Assembly: GCA_937883885.1 (NCBI GenBank)
Contig: CAKZXL010000781.1
Location: 1-15,560, forward strand
Length of the DNA stretch: 15,560 nt
Reading direction: 5' to 3'
Source of the DNA: an uncultured Aquincola sp.
GTDB lineage: Bacteria > Pseudomonadota > Gammaproteobacteria > Burkholderiales > Burkholderiaceae
Below, one piece after another: positions 7,134-14,184 of the stretch. The first letter of the stretch is position 1; every line of letters begins with the position of its first letter. The notes under the pieces were generated by a model. That model did not search any database, was not told the DNA's origin, and saw only the letters and a program-made list of their open reading frames with translations. The translations under genes were made by a program, and so were the position numbers.

Positions 7134-8072
7134 ATGAAGATCCTCGACGCCGCCGCCACGCGCCAGGCGCTGCCGTTCGAGCGGCTGATTCCTGCGCTGC
7201 AGGCCATGTTCGCGGCGGGCTGCGAGGTGCCGCGTCGGCATGTGCATGCGGTCAATGGCGGGCCGGCGGGCGGGGGCTTCACGTCGCTGTTGATGCCGGC
7301 CTGGAACGCGCGCCACTACGGCATCAAGACCATCAACATCGCGCCCGGCAATGCCGGGCGGGGCCTGCCGGGTCTGCATGCGGTCTACCAGTTGTTCGAC
7401 GCCGTCACCGGCGTGCCGCTGGCCCTGCTGGATGGCGACGAGATCACCGCGCGCCGCACGGCCGCGGCTTCGGCGCTGGCTGCGTCCTTGATCGCGGCGC
7501 CAGGGGCGGGGCGGCTGCTGGTGGTGGGCGCCGGTCGGGTGGCGCGGCTGCTGGCGCCGGCCTATGCCGCGGTGCGGCCGCTGCACCAGGTGCAGGTGTG
7601 GGCGCGCAGCCTGGCCGCGGCCGAGGCGCTGGCCGAAGAATGGCGCGCGCAAGGCCTGCCGGCGCAGGCGGTGGGCGACCTGGCGGCCGCTGCGCGCCAG
7701 GCCGACCTGGTGAGCTGCGCCACGCTGGCCCGGCTGCCGGTGGTGCAGGGCGCGTGGCTGCGCCCGGGCAGCCACCTCGATTTGATCGGCAGCTTCACGC
7801 CCGACATGCGCGAGGCCGACGACGCCTGCTTGGCCGGCGCCGCGCTGTACGTGGACACCGAAGAAGCCCTCGAGAAAAGCGGTGACCTGCTGGGCCCGAT
7901 GGCGCGCGGCGTGTTCACCGCGGCCGACGTGCGCGGCACGCTGGCCACGCTGTGCCAGGGCGGCACGCCGGCGGGTGCCGGCACCGCCCGGCGCACGGTG
8001 TTCAAGTCGGTGGGCACCGGCCTGGAAGACCTGGCCGCCGCCGTGCTGGCACTGGACGCTGCCGGCGCTTGA
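7134..8072 (+). CDS. Ornithine cyclodeaminase / mu-crystallin family protein
   Basis: The protein has 312 residues, usual for the family. GIKTINIAPGN (Lys65 region) and LLDGDEITARRTAAASALAA (98-117) are conserved substrate- and cofactor-site segments. LVVGAGRVARLLAPAY (129-144) is the Rossmann GxGxxA motif for NAD(P). DLIGSFTPDMREAD holds the aspartate region equivalent to the catalytic Asp of ornithine cyclodeaminase. Members include ornithine cyclodeaminase, alanine dehydrogenase and ketimine reductases, so the substrate is open. The ATG at 7134 is chosen because an upstream GTG (7086) would add residues unlike the family. No Shine-Dalgarno is seen and a -10-like TACCCT lies 6 bases upstream, so a leaderless message is possible. 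It opens the amino-acid/hydantoin block. Confidence 0.93.
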   Translation: MKILDAAATRQALPFERLIPALQAMFAAGCEVPRRHVHAVNGGPAGGGFTSLLMPAWNARHYGIKTINIAPGNAGRGLPGLHAVYQLFDAVTGVPLALLDGDEITARRTAAASALAASLIAAPGAGRLLVVGAGRVARLLAPAYAAVRPLHQVQVWARSLAAAEALAEEWRAQGLPAQAVGDLAAAARQADLVSCATLARLPVVQGAWLRPGSHLDLIGSFTPDMREADDACLAGAALYVDTEEALEKSGDLLGPMARGVFTAADVRGTLATLCQGGTPAGAGTARRTVFKSVGTGLEDLAAAVLALDAAGA

Positions 8073-8134
8073 GCCCCATGCGCCCGTGGCGCGCCGCTTG
8101 CCGCACACAGGGCCCAACTGCCCTGGAGACTTCC

Positions 8135-8227
8135 ATGAACCAACCCTGGTTGCCCATCTGGCTGCTCGGCGCACCTTTCGTGATGGCCATCATCGAGTGG
8201 ATGCGCACGCCCAAGGTAAGCCGCTGA
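8135..8227 (+). CDS. Small predicted membrane protein (30 residues)
   Basis: A short ORF begins at ATG 8135 with GGAGA five bases upstream (8125-8129) and stops at 8225-8227. Its product (MNQPWLPIWLLGAPFVMAI, then IEWMRTPKVSR) is one hydrophobic helix of about 18 residues followed by a basic tail, which predicts a single-pass inner-membrane peptide with the tail inside. It lies 62 bp after the cyclodeaminase-family stop and 13 bp before the convergent regulator. The ribosome binding site, helix and basic tail make it credible; no known family is claimed. A chance ORF in GC-rich DNA cannot be excluded. Confidence 0.5.
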   Translation: MNQPWLPIWLLGAPFVMAIIEWMRTPKVSR

Positions 8228-8240
8228 GGCGGCAAGGCCT

Positions 8241-8951
8241 TCAACCCAGGTTCAGCGGTGCCCTGAACTCATAACCCACCCGCGCCACCGCGTGCACCGG
8301 CGCAGGCCATCGGCTGGCCTGCTCGATGCGGCGGCGCAGCCGGTACATCATGGCCTGCAGGGCGTTGTCCATGTCGCCGGCCTGCTCGCCCCACAGCGCC
8401 TGCAGCAATTCGCGCCGCTGCACGCGGTGCGCCTGTGCCTGCGCCAGGCTCTGCATCACCACGATTTCATTGGCGCTGAGCGCGATGCGCGTGCCGTCGG
8501 GCGTCAGCAGCGCATGGTCAGTGGGCCGCAGCGTCCACGGCAGTTCGGTGGGCGGCGCCGCCCGCAGCATCGCGGGTGCCCGCGGGGCGCAGCGCCGCTG
8601 CACCGCGCGCAGGGCTGCCATCAGGTGATCGGGCGGCGCATTCAGCGGCAGCACCACGTCGGCACCGGCGTCCAGCGCCGACACCATCTCCTGCTGCGGG
8701 CGCCGCGACAGGGCCACGATGCCCGCGGCGCTGCGCTGGTGCAGCAGGGTCAGCAGCGCCATGCCGCCCACGCCGGTCTGCTGCGTCTGCACCACGTACA
8801 GCGGGTGGCTGAACGCGCCTTCGGACAACAGGAAGGCGTCGCTGTCGGGCCAGAGTTGCCACTGCTCCAAGGGCAGGCCAGCCTGTGGGGGCTGGGGGCC
8901 GAGCCAGGCCAGCATGACCGGGGCCGGCGGAGTTGCTGCAGGCGTAGACAT
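8241..8951 (-). CDS. OmpR-type winged-helix regulator with degenerate receiver domain
   Basis: The 236-residue layout is that of an OmpR/PhoB response regulator. Residues about 8-125 resemble a receiver, and about 140-235 form the winged helix (TRIALSANEIVVMQSLAQAQ, RRELLQALWG, MYRLRRRI, VGYEF). At the strand where the phosphorylated Asp belongs the sequence reads HPLYVVQTQQTGVGG, without Asp. The acidic pocket near the N-terminus is also absent (VMLAWLGPQPP). The domain is therefore unlikely to be phosphorylated and may sense something else, or act as an orphan. No histidine kinase is nearby. The ATG at 8951 (MSTPAATPP) has GGAG upstream; a longer frame to 9050 looks spurious. It is divergent from the permease gene. 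Confidence 0.85.
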   Translation of the reverse strand: MSTPAATPPAPVMLAWLGPQPPQAGLPLEQWQLWPDSDAFLLSEGAFSHPLYVVQTQQTGVGGMALLTLLHQRSAAGIVALSRRPQQEMVSALDAGADVVLPLNAPPDHLMAALRAVQRRCAPRAPAMLRAAPPTELPWTLRPTDHALLTPDGTRIALSANEIVVMQSLAQAQAHRVQRRELLQALWGEQAGDMDNALQAMMYRLRRRIEQASRWPAPVHAVARVGYEFRAPLNLG

Positions 8952-9281
8952 CCGGGAGGCTCCGTGGCGCTGCGAGGGTGCGCAGGACATCGACCATAAC
9001 CAGTAACTTCGATAGCCCATCAGGTCTGATGCGGCAAAAAAGAGCTGCAACTTAGGGATGGCGTCACGCTGGCCGGGTGCGCGCAGGGCCTACCGCCGCC
9101 TGCCAGCGCGGCCGCCACCCGTGTTTCCCCTCATGCCGCAGCCGCAATGAGCGCTTGATTGCACCCATGTTTTGTATACAAATATCGCATGCGCTGCCGA
9201 CTGGCACGCATCGGCGGCCCGGCCCTGTGCTGCGGTTCCGGCCGGACACCTCCGCCGTCCTTCCTATTCGAGGAGCGATCC
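8952..9281. promoter_or_regulatory. Divergent control region, regulator / NCS1 permease
   Basis: This 330-bp gene-free stretch separates the minus-strand regulator from the permease. It holds the palindrome at 9171-9182, a possible plus-strand promoter (TTGATT at 9155-9160, 16-base spacer, TACAAA at 9177-9182) and, at its end, the AGGAG ribosome binding site (9271-9275). I see no convincing small gene in it. Confidence 0.55.
9171..9182. promoter_or_regulatory. Palindromic operator of GntR/FCD type
   Basis: TTTGTATACAAA is a perfect 12-bp palindrome centred between 9176 and 9177. It resembles the TTGTATACAA-like sites known for FCD-subfamily GntR repressors. It overlaps the -10-like hexamer of the proposed permease promoter, so bound protein would block transcription. 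The likely ligand is the GntR regulator encoded at 11676-12434. The link is inferred from motif type and gene context. Confidence 0.65.
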
Positions 9282-10760
9282 ATGACGACAGCCATCAGCG
9301 CCACAGCCGTACCCGCGGCTGTCCAGGCGCACCCTGAATCCAACGCGCTGATCAAGCCCGGCTACCACCCGCGGCTGACCAACGAAGACCTGGCGCCGCT
9401 GAAGAAGCAGACCTGGGGCCAGTACAACATCTTCGCGTTCTGGATGAGCGACGTGCACAGCGTCGGCGGCTACATCACCGCCGGCAGCCTGTTCGCGCTG
9501 GGGCTGTCGAGCTGGCAGGTGCTGGTGTCGCTGCTGGTGGGCATCGTCATCGTGCAGTTCTTCTGCAACCTGGTGGCCAAGCCCAGCCAGGTCACGGGCA
9601 CGCCTTATCCGGTGGTGTGTCGCGCCTCCTTCGGCGTGCTGGGCGCCAACATCCCGGCCATCATCCGCGGGCTGATCGCGGTGGCCTGGTACGGCATCCA
9701 GACCTACCTGGCTTCCAGCGCCTTCATGGTGCTGGCGCTGCACTTCTACCCCAACCTGGCGCCTTATGCCGACGTGGCGCAGCACGGCTTCGTGGGCCTG
9801 TCCATGCTGGGCTGGGTGGCGTTCATGGTGATGTGGGTGCTGCAGGCCTTCGTGTTCTGGCACGGCATGGAAGCCATCCGCAAGTTCATCGACTGGGCCG
9901 GCCCGGGCGTGTACGTGGTCATGGCCGTGCTGTGCGGCTGGCTGGTGTGGAAGGCGGGCTGGAACAACGTCAACCTGAACCTGGGCGGCATCAAGTTCCA
10001 GGGCTGGGACGCGCTGCCGGTGATGCTGTCGGCCATTGCGCTGGTGGTCAGCTACTTCAGCGGCCCGATGCTCAACTTCGGCGACTTCTCGCGCTACGGC
10101 AAGAGCTTCGAAGCGGTGAAGAAGGGCAACTTCTGGGGCCTGCCCATCAACTTCGTGTTCTTCTCGCTGCTGACGGTGATCACCACCGCCGCCACGCTGC
10201 CGGTGTTCGGCGAGCTGATCACCGACCCGGTGCACACCGTGGGCCGCATCGACAGCAGCACGGCCGTGGTGCTGGGCGCGCTCACCTTCATGATCGCCAC
10301 CGTCGGCATCAACATCGTGGCCAACTTCGTGTCGCCGGCCTTCGACTTCAGCAACGTGGCGCCGCAGCACATCAGCTGGCGCACCGGCGGCATGATCGCC
10401 GCGGTCGGCAGCATCTTTCTCACGCCCTGGAACCTCTACAACAACCCCGAGGTCATCCACTACACGCTCGACGTGCTGGGCTCCTTCATCGGCCCGCTGT
10501 TCGGCATCCTCATCGCCGACTACTACCTGGTGCAGCGCCAGCAGATCGACGTGGATGCGCTCTACACCATGAGCGAACGCGGCCGCTACTGGTATGCCAA
10601 GGGCTACAACCCCAAGGCCATCATCGCGATGGTGCCTGCGGCCTTGATCCCCATCCTGTGCGTCATCGTGCCGGCCTGGCGCGGCGCCGCCAACTACGCC
10701 TGGTTCATCGGCATGGCGCTGGGCTTCGTGATCTACGCGGCCATCAACCGCAAGTCCTGA
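9282..10760 (+). CDS. NCS1-family permease (hydantoin/allantoin/nucleobase type)
   Basis: This 492-residue inner-membrane transporter should have about 12 membrane helices. It follows the LeuT-like NCS1 pattern known from the hydantoin transporter Mhp1. WYGIQTYL (Trp136, Gln140) matches Mhp1's WFGFQTWL, where Trp117 and Gln121 bind substrate. GINIVANFVSPAFD (Asn344, Asn348) matches the NPAANLLSPA segment that contains Asn318. GIQTYLASSAF and ADYYLVQRQQIDVDALY are also family-typical. AGGAG at 9271-9275, 6 bases before the ATG, fixes the start; upstream in-frame ATGs (9159) lie in the regulatory region. The racemase gene follows after 29 bp, so the two are probably one operon. Pairing with a hydantoin/allantoin racemase favours a hydantoin-like cargo, but uracil or cytosine cannot be excluded. 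Confidence 0.93.
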   Translation: MTTAISATAVPAAVQAHPESNALIKPGYHPRLTNEDLAPLKKQTWGQYNIFAFWMSDVHSVGGYITAGSLFALGLSSWQVLVSLLVGIVIVQFFCNLVAKPSQVTGTPYPVVCRASFGVLGANIPAIIRGLIAVAWYGIQTYLASSAFMVLALHFYPNLAPYADVAQHGFVGLSMLGWVAFMVMWVLQAFVFWHGMEAIRKFIDWAGPGVYVVMAVLCGWLVWKAGWNNVNLNLGGIKFQGWDALPVMLSAIALVVSYFSGPMLNFGDFSRYGKSFEAVKKGNFWGLPINFVFFSLLTVITTAATLPVFGELITDPVHTVGRIDSSTAVVLGALTFMIATVGINIVANFVSPAFDFSNVAPQHISWRTGGMIAAVGSIFLTPWNLYNNPEVIHYTLDVLGSFIGPLFGILIADYYLVQRQQIDVDALYTMSERGRYWYAKGYNPKAIIAMVPAALIPILCVIVPAWRGAANYAWFIGMALGFVIYAAINRKS

Positions 10761-10789
10761 ACTGCAAGACAAGAAGAGAGAGCCTCGTC

Positions 10790-11527
10790 GTGCGCATCAA
10801 GATCATCAACCCCAACACCACGCAGAGCATGACCGACAAGATCGGGGCCTGCGCCCGCGCGGTGGCGCGGCCCGGCACCGAGATCCTGGCGGTCAGCCCC
10901 GCGATGGGGCCGGCCTCCATCGAGAGCCACTACGACGAGGCGCTGGCCGTGCCCGGCCTGCTGCAGGAGATCGCGGCCGGCGAGCGCGACGGCATCGACG
11001 GCTACGTGATCGCCTGCTTCGGCGACCCCGGCCTGCTGGCCGCGCGTGAACTGGCCGCCGGCCCGGTGCTGGGCATTGCCGAGGCGGCCATGCACCTGGC
11101 CAGCATGCTGGGCAGCAGCTTCTCGGTGGTGACCACGCTGGGCCGCACCATCGGCCAGGCGCGCCACCTGGCCGAGGCTTATGGCATGGCCCGCTTCTGC
11201 GCCAACGTGCGCGCCTGCGAGCTGCCGGTGCTGGAGCTGGAAGACCCGCGCAGCGGCGCGCGCGAGCGCATCGTGGCCGAGTGCCGGCGCGCGCTGGAAG
11301 AAGACGGCTCGGACGTCATCGTGCTGGGCTGCGCCGGCATGGCCGACCTGTGCGAGCACGTGGCCGACGTGCTGGGCGTGCCGGTGATCGACGGCGTGGC
11401 CGCAGCCACGCAGCTGGCGGAATCGATGGTGAACCTGCGGCTGCGCACCAGCAAGCGCGGCGAGCTGGCGCGGCCCCTGCCCAAGGCCTACAGCGGCGCG
11501 CTGCAGGGCTTTGCCATCCGCGCGTGA
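10790..11527 (+). CDS. Asp/Glu/hydantoin racemase family protein
   Basis: The protein has 245 residues and starts with GTG (VRIKIINPNTT, the family N-terminus), preceded by a GAGAGAG purine run. Both catalytic cysteines of the two-base racemase mechanism are present: Cys76 in IACFGDPG and Cys181 in VLGCAGMADL, with spacing as in characterised bacterial hydantoin racemases. PASIESHYDEALAVPG and GIAEAAMH are further signatures of the hydantoin/allantoin racemase group. It interconverts D and L forms of 5-substituted hydantoins or allantoin, so that a stereospecific hydrolase can use both. No hydantoinase, allantoinase or carbamoylase gene is in the window. Co-transcription with the permease is likely. 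The choice between hydantoin and allantoin is open. Confidence 0.9.
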   Translation: MRIKIINPNTTQSMTDKIGACARAVARPGTEILAVSPAMGPASIESHYDEALAVPGLLQEIAAGERDGIDGYVIACFGDPGLLAARELAAGPVLGIAEAAMHLASMLGSSFSVVTTLGRTIGQARHLAEAYGMARFCANVRACELPVLELEDPRSGARERIVAECRRALEEDGSDVIVLGCAGMADLCEHVADVLGVPVIDGVAAATQLAESMVNLRLRTSKRGELARPLPKAYSGALQGFAIRA

Positions 11528-11539
11528 ATGGGGGCACCC

Positions 11540-11561
11540 GGCTTCACGGAACCGTGAAGCC
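11540..11561. terminator. Perfect 10-bp hairpin after the racemase gene
   Basis: GGCTTCACGG and CCGTGAAGCC pair perfectly around an AA loop, 12 bases after the racemase stop. It is the first of three adjacent hairpins. No T-run follows, so it may stabilise or pause the transcript rather than terminate it intrinsically. Confidence 0.5.
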
Positions 11562-11576
11562 ACCCTCCGAGAGGGT
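11562..11576. terminator. Second hairpin after the racemase gene
   Basis: ACCCTC and GAGGGT pair around a CGA loop, directly abutting the first hairpin. No T-run follows. Confidence 0.4.
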
Positions 11577-11613
11577 CCGGGCCCGCTTGGGAGCGGCCCG
11601 GCGCTGGGCCCGG
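11577..11613. other. Third GC-rich stem with two alternative pairings
   Basis: CCGGGCC (11577-11583) can pair with GGCCCGG (11595-11601), with an inner GCT/AGC extension past one bulged base. CCGGGCCC (11577-11584) can instead pair with GGGCCCGG (11606-11613). The two structures exclude each other. This lies about 60 bp before the gntR start, so a role in attenuation is possible but unproven. Confidence 0.35.
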
Positions 11614-11675
11614 ACGGGGCAGGCGGCATGCCTTCGGCCGGCTTGAGGGCGCAGCGCTGGGCCACAATCGTGGCC

Positions 11676-12434
11676 ATGCCCCGCGCCCGCAAGACCGCCG
11701 AACCTGCTGCCGCATCTGCTGCCCCGTCCGCGGCCGACACCGCCGCTGCGGCCGCGCCGCAGGCCACGGTGGAAAGCATTGCGCAGGATTTGGCGCAGGC
11801 CATCGTGGAAAAGCGCCTGCCGCCCGGCACCTGGCTGCGCGAAGAGGCGCTGGGCCGGGTGTATGCAGTCAGCCGCACCAAGGTGCGGGCGGCGCTGCTC
11901 ACGCTCAGCAAGGACAAGCTGATCGAGATCATCCCGGACAAGGGCGCCTTCGTCAGCCGCCCCAGCGTGCAGGAAGCGCGCGAAGTGTTTGCGGTGCGCC
12001 GCATCCTGGAGGCCGAGGTGGTGCGCCTGTTCGTGGCCGGCGCCAAGCGCAGCCACTATCAGGCGCTGGAGCAGCACATCCGTACCGAGCGCAACACGCT
12101 GCGCGAGGTAGCCACCAATGGCACCGTGCGTGAAAAGCTGCTGGGCGACTTCCACGTGGCGCTGGCCGAATGCACCGGCCACCGGGTGCTGACCGAGCTG
12201 GTGCGCGAGCTGGTGGCGCGCAGCTCGCTCATCGCGATGCTCTACCACTCCGACAACGACGCGCACTGCTCGTCCGACGAGCATGCCGACTTCCTGCGCA
12301 TCTGCCGCCAGGGCGACGCCGAAGCCGCCGTGGCGCAGATGACGGGCCACTTGCAGCGCATCGAAAACAGCCTGCGGCTGGACGGCGCGGTGCCGGATCG
12401 GCAGACGGATCTGGTGAAGGCGTTGCTGGCCTGA
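11676..12434 (+). CDS. GntR-family regulator, FCD subfamily
   Basis: The 252-residue protein starts with an Ala/Pro-rich tail (1-30). A GntR winged helix follows at about 32-95: VESIAQDLAQAIVEKRLPPG, then TWLREEALGRVYAVSRTKVR and IIPDKGAFVSRP. Residues about 100-245 are an all-helical FCD ligand domain, with Asp and His residues suited to metal binding (GDFHVALAE, DEHADFLR, MTGHLQRI). FCD members usually repress catabolic genes and release DNA when they bind an organic acid. The obvious target is the palindrome before the permease. CACAAT at 11663-11668 lies 7 bases before the ATG, a leaderless-type promoter. Earlier in-frame ATGs (11511, 11628) would translate the hairpin region and are less likely. 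Its stop is 7 bp from that of the convergent GHKL gene. Confidence 0.92.
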   Translation: MPRARKTAEPAAASAAPSAADTAAAAAPQATVESIAQDLAQAIVEKRLPPGTWLREEALGRVYAVSRTKVRAALLTLSKDKLIEIIPDKGAFVSRPSVQEAREVFAVRRILEAEVVRLFVAGAKRSHYQALEQHIRTERNTLREVATNGTVREKLLGDFHVALAECTGHRVLTELVRELVARSSLIAMLYHSDNDAHCSSDEHADFLRICRQGDAEAAVAQMTGHLQRIENSLRLDGAVPDRQTDLVKALLA

Positions 12435-12441
12435 ACCGTCC

Positions 12442-13461
12442 TCAGCCCGCCGCGGTGACGCGGCGCACCATGCGCAGAACGTCTTCGCCGGCGTTGACGG
12501 TTTCCAGCCGGATATCGGGGTGCGCACGCGCGTAAACACGGAACAGCTCATCGGCAAAACCCTGGCCGATGCTGTCCACGCCCTCGAAATCGAGCACGAC
12601 GATCTTGAAGCGATCGAAGCGTGCGATCAGTCGCTTGGCTTGCGAGCGGGAGACCAATTGTTCGGTGCCGTACTTGGCGAGCCGCATCGGCACCACGGTC
12701 TTGTCGAACGTGAAGTCGTCCGGGCCACTGGTGTACTGATCGAAGATTTCCCGCGTCGTGCGCGTGCTGTCCGCCGCGATGCTCATGAAGACGATGGTGC
12801 CGTCTGCGGCATCCGCGACCTCATCGAGCCGGTCCTGCAGGTCCGCACTCAGGTGCGCGTAGCGCAGGTCGTTGGCCTGGATCAGGAATTGGTCGAACAT
12901 GCGTGAGGTGAAGAACACGCCCTCGCCGGAGTGACGGGTGGGATCGGTGGTGAACTTGCCCTTCGACAGTTCGAGCAGCGCCTGCCGCTCGTCAGGCAAG
13001 TCCAGTGCACGCGCGATCTTGCGAAAGATGCCCAGGCCATCGTCAGCGATGGCGATGTCCAGCCTGCTGTCGGACAAGGTCATGCTGCACAGCACGTTGG
13101 TGCCTTCCGAGTGATCGATGGCGTTGTTGAGCATCTCCGTGAAGCCATGATGCGCGATGCCGCGCACATTGGGCCTGAGTTGGAAGAAGGGGTCGAAGTC
13201 ACGTTCCCACGGCGTCTGCTCGTCCAAGCCCTGCAGCAGGTACCAACGGCGAACCCGGCGCTTGTAGCCGGGCGTGAATACCGGGTGCGTGGCCGGTCCG
13301 CTGCGGGCAATCCAACCCGCAGCTTCCAGCTCCTTGATGTACTTCGCCGCGGTGGCCCGAGACACCTGGTGCCGCTCCTGCAGCACGCGGCTCAAGTCGC
13401 GCGGATGCGCGAGCACGTCTTGCGTGATGGTGGACGTGAGTTGTGCAAGGCGGGCAGTCAT
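12442..13461 (-). CDS. Winged-helix / GHKL ATPase / STAS-like (DUF4325) regulatory protein
   Basis: Three domains share this 339-residue chain. Residues about 12-60 form a winged helix (LSRVLQERHQVSRATAAKYI, ELEAAGWIA). Residues about 95-230 form a GHKL ATP-binding fold of anti-sigma-kinase type: N-box EMLNNAIDH (Glu109, Asn112, Asn113), G1 box ADDGLGIF (139-146) and a GEGVFF lid (179-184). Residues about 250-335 match the STAS-like DUF4325 domain, with DFEGVDSIGQGFADELFRVY (291-310). A serine (Ser297) sits where STAS anti-anti-sigma proteins are often phosphorylated; that equivalence is inferred. The layout suggests kinase and target fused to their own DNA reader. The ATG at 13461 is used; another in-frame ATG at 13479 is possible. 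No partner sigma or phosphatase gene is near. Confidence 0.88.
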   Translation of the reverse strand: MTARLAQLTSTITQDVLAHPRDLSRVLQERHQVSRATAAKYIKELEAAGWIARSGPATHPVFTPGYKRRVRRWYLLQGLDEQTPWERDFDPFFQLRPNVRGIAHHGFTEMLNNAIDHSEGTNVLCSMTLSDSRLDIAIADDGLGIFRKIARALDLPDERQALLELSKGKFTTDPTRHSGEGVFFTSRMFDQFLIQANDLRYAHLSADLQDRLDEVADAADGTIVFMSIAADSTRTTREIFDQYTSGPDDFTFDKTVVPMRLAKYGTEQLVSRSQAKRLIARFDRFKIVVLDFEGVDSIGQGFADELFRVYARAHPDIRLETVNAGEDVLRMVRRVTAAG

Positions 13462-13480
13462 GCACCCATCGTAGAACAAC

Positions 13481-13508
13481 TTGTAAACCCGGGCGCTGCG
13501 TTTTGTAA
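13481..13508 (-). promoter_or_regulatory. TTACAA direct repeats before the GHKL/STAS-like gene
   Basis: On the minus strand TTACAA occurs at 13508-13503 and 13486-13481, two helical turns (22 bp) apart, just upstream of the start codons at 13479 and 13461. They could be a tandem operator, perhaps for the protein's own winged helix, or the -35 and -10 boxes of its promoter (TTACAA, 17-base spacer, TACAAG). Confidence 0.4.
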
Positions 13509-13530
13509 GTCATCGCGCGCTTCGGCTGCG

Positions 13531-14097
13531 TTACTTGGCGCGGGCCGGCGGCTTCGGCTGTGGCTGCTTGCGCTGTGCGCCGGTTCGTAAGGTCCCTGAT
13601 GACGGCAGAGCAGCCTTGACCATGCGGCTGGCTGCGGCAAACGCGCCGGTCGTCGGTTTGGCTTTGGCCAGCAGCATGGCGCCGTGGAACGCCATCAGGG
13701 TGCAGGCGGCCAGTTCTCGAGCGGCGGCACCCGTCAGTCCCAGCTTCGCATAGGCATCCTGGATGGCGCTGGACCAGTCTTGCATCGCATCGCGCAGACG
13801 CTGCTGCAACGCTGGACTTTCGACCTCGGCACTGAACATGGCCGCAGCGATGGGGCAGCCTCCGGAGTGCGAAGTGGCATCGATCCAGCTCGCCCCGGCA
13901 GTGAACAGTCCCTCGACGAATTCGGCCGGGGTGGCCGCCGCCCCGGCCGCCCGCTCGATCAGGCGTCGCCCCGTGTGCGCCGCCAGCGCAACTGCTTCGT
14001 CCAGCAGTTGATCGCGGCCGCCGGGAAAGTAGTGATAGACCGATCCACGCGGAGCCTTGGCTTCACGGGCGACCTCCACCAAGTTGATGCCGGCCAT
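13531..14097 (-). CDS. TetR-family regulator, first helix frameshifted (probable pseudogene)
   Basis: The frame holds the core of a TetR HTH (GINLVEVAREAKAPRGSVYHYF, beginning at the Met encoded at 14097) and a complete ligand domain of the LmrA/YxaF-like type (HSGGCPIAAAMFSAEVESP, LAACTLMAFHGAMLLA), ending in a Lys/Pro-rich tail. Helix 1, usually R..ILDAAL.LF...G, is missing from this frame but appears in another: RRRDNGVMDAALMR is encoded at about 14119-14160. A net shift of one reading frame between about 14104 and 14125 separates the halves. Restored, the gene would begin at the ATG at 14186-14184. As it stands the product lacks helix 1 and probably cannot fold as a repressor. A sequencing error would explain it equally well. 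Confidence 0.75.
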   Translation of the reverse strand: MAGINLVEVAREAKAPRGSVYHYFPGGRDQLLDEAVALAAHTGRRLIERAAGAAATPAEFVEGLFTAGASWIDATSHSGGCPIAAAMFSAEVESPALQQRLRDAMQDWSSAIQDAYAKLGLTGAAARELAACTLMAFHGAMLLAKAKPTTGAFAAASRMVKAALPSSGTLRTGAQRKQPQPKPPARAK

Positions 14098-14184
14098 GCC
14101 GCGTTGGGGCAACCATCGCGCATCAGCGCTGCGTCCATCACGCCATTGTCCCTTCGCCTGACCGACCTGGAGCGATTCCGAACC

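Noticed and set aside
9264..10772. 502-codon open frame antisense to the permease
   Set aside because: It is a shadow of a GC-biased gene: His/Gln/Val/Asp/Arg-rich composition, no family motif. The opposite strand encodes a complete NCS1 permease.
9617..10789. Upstream extension of the racemase frame through the permease gene
   Set aside because: The translation is Arg/His/Gly/Ala-rich and out of frame with the permease. The racemase starts at GTG 10790, where the conserved INPNTT motif begins.
10733..12046. 437-codon antisense frame over racemase and gntR
   Set aside because: No recognisable domain; both genes on the other strand are complete and well supported.
13684..14184. Long N-terminal extension of the patatin protein
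   Set aside because: The translation is antisense to tetR and low in complexity. Patatin homology begins immediately at Met 14185.
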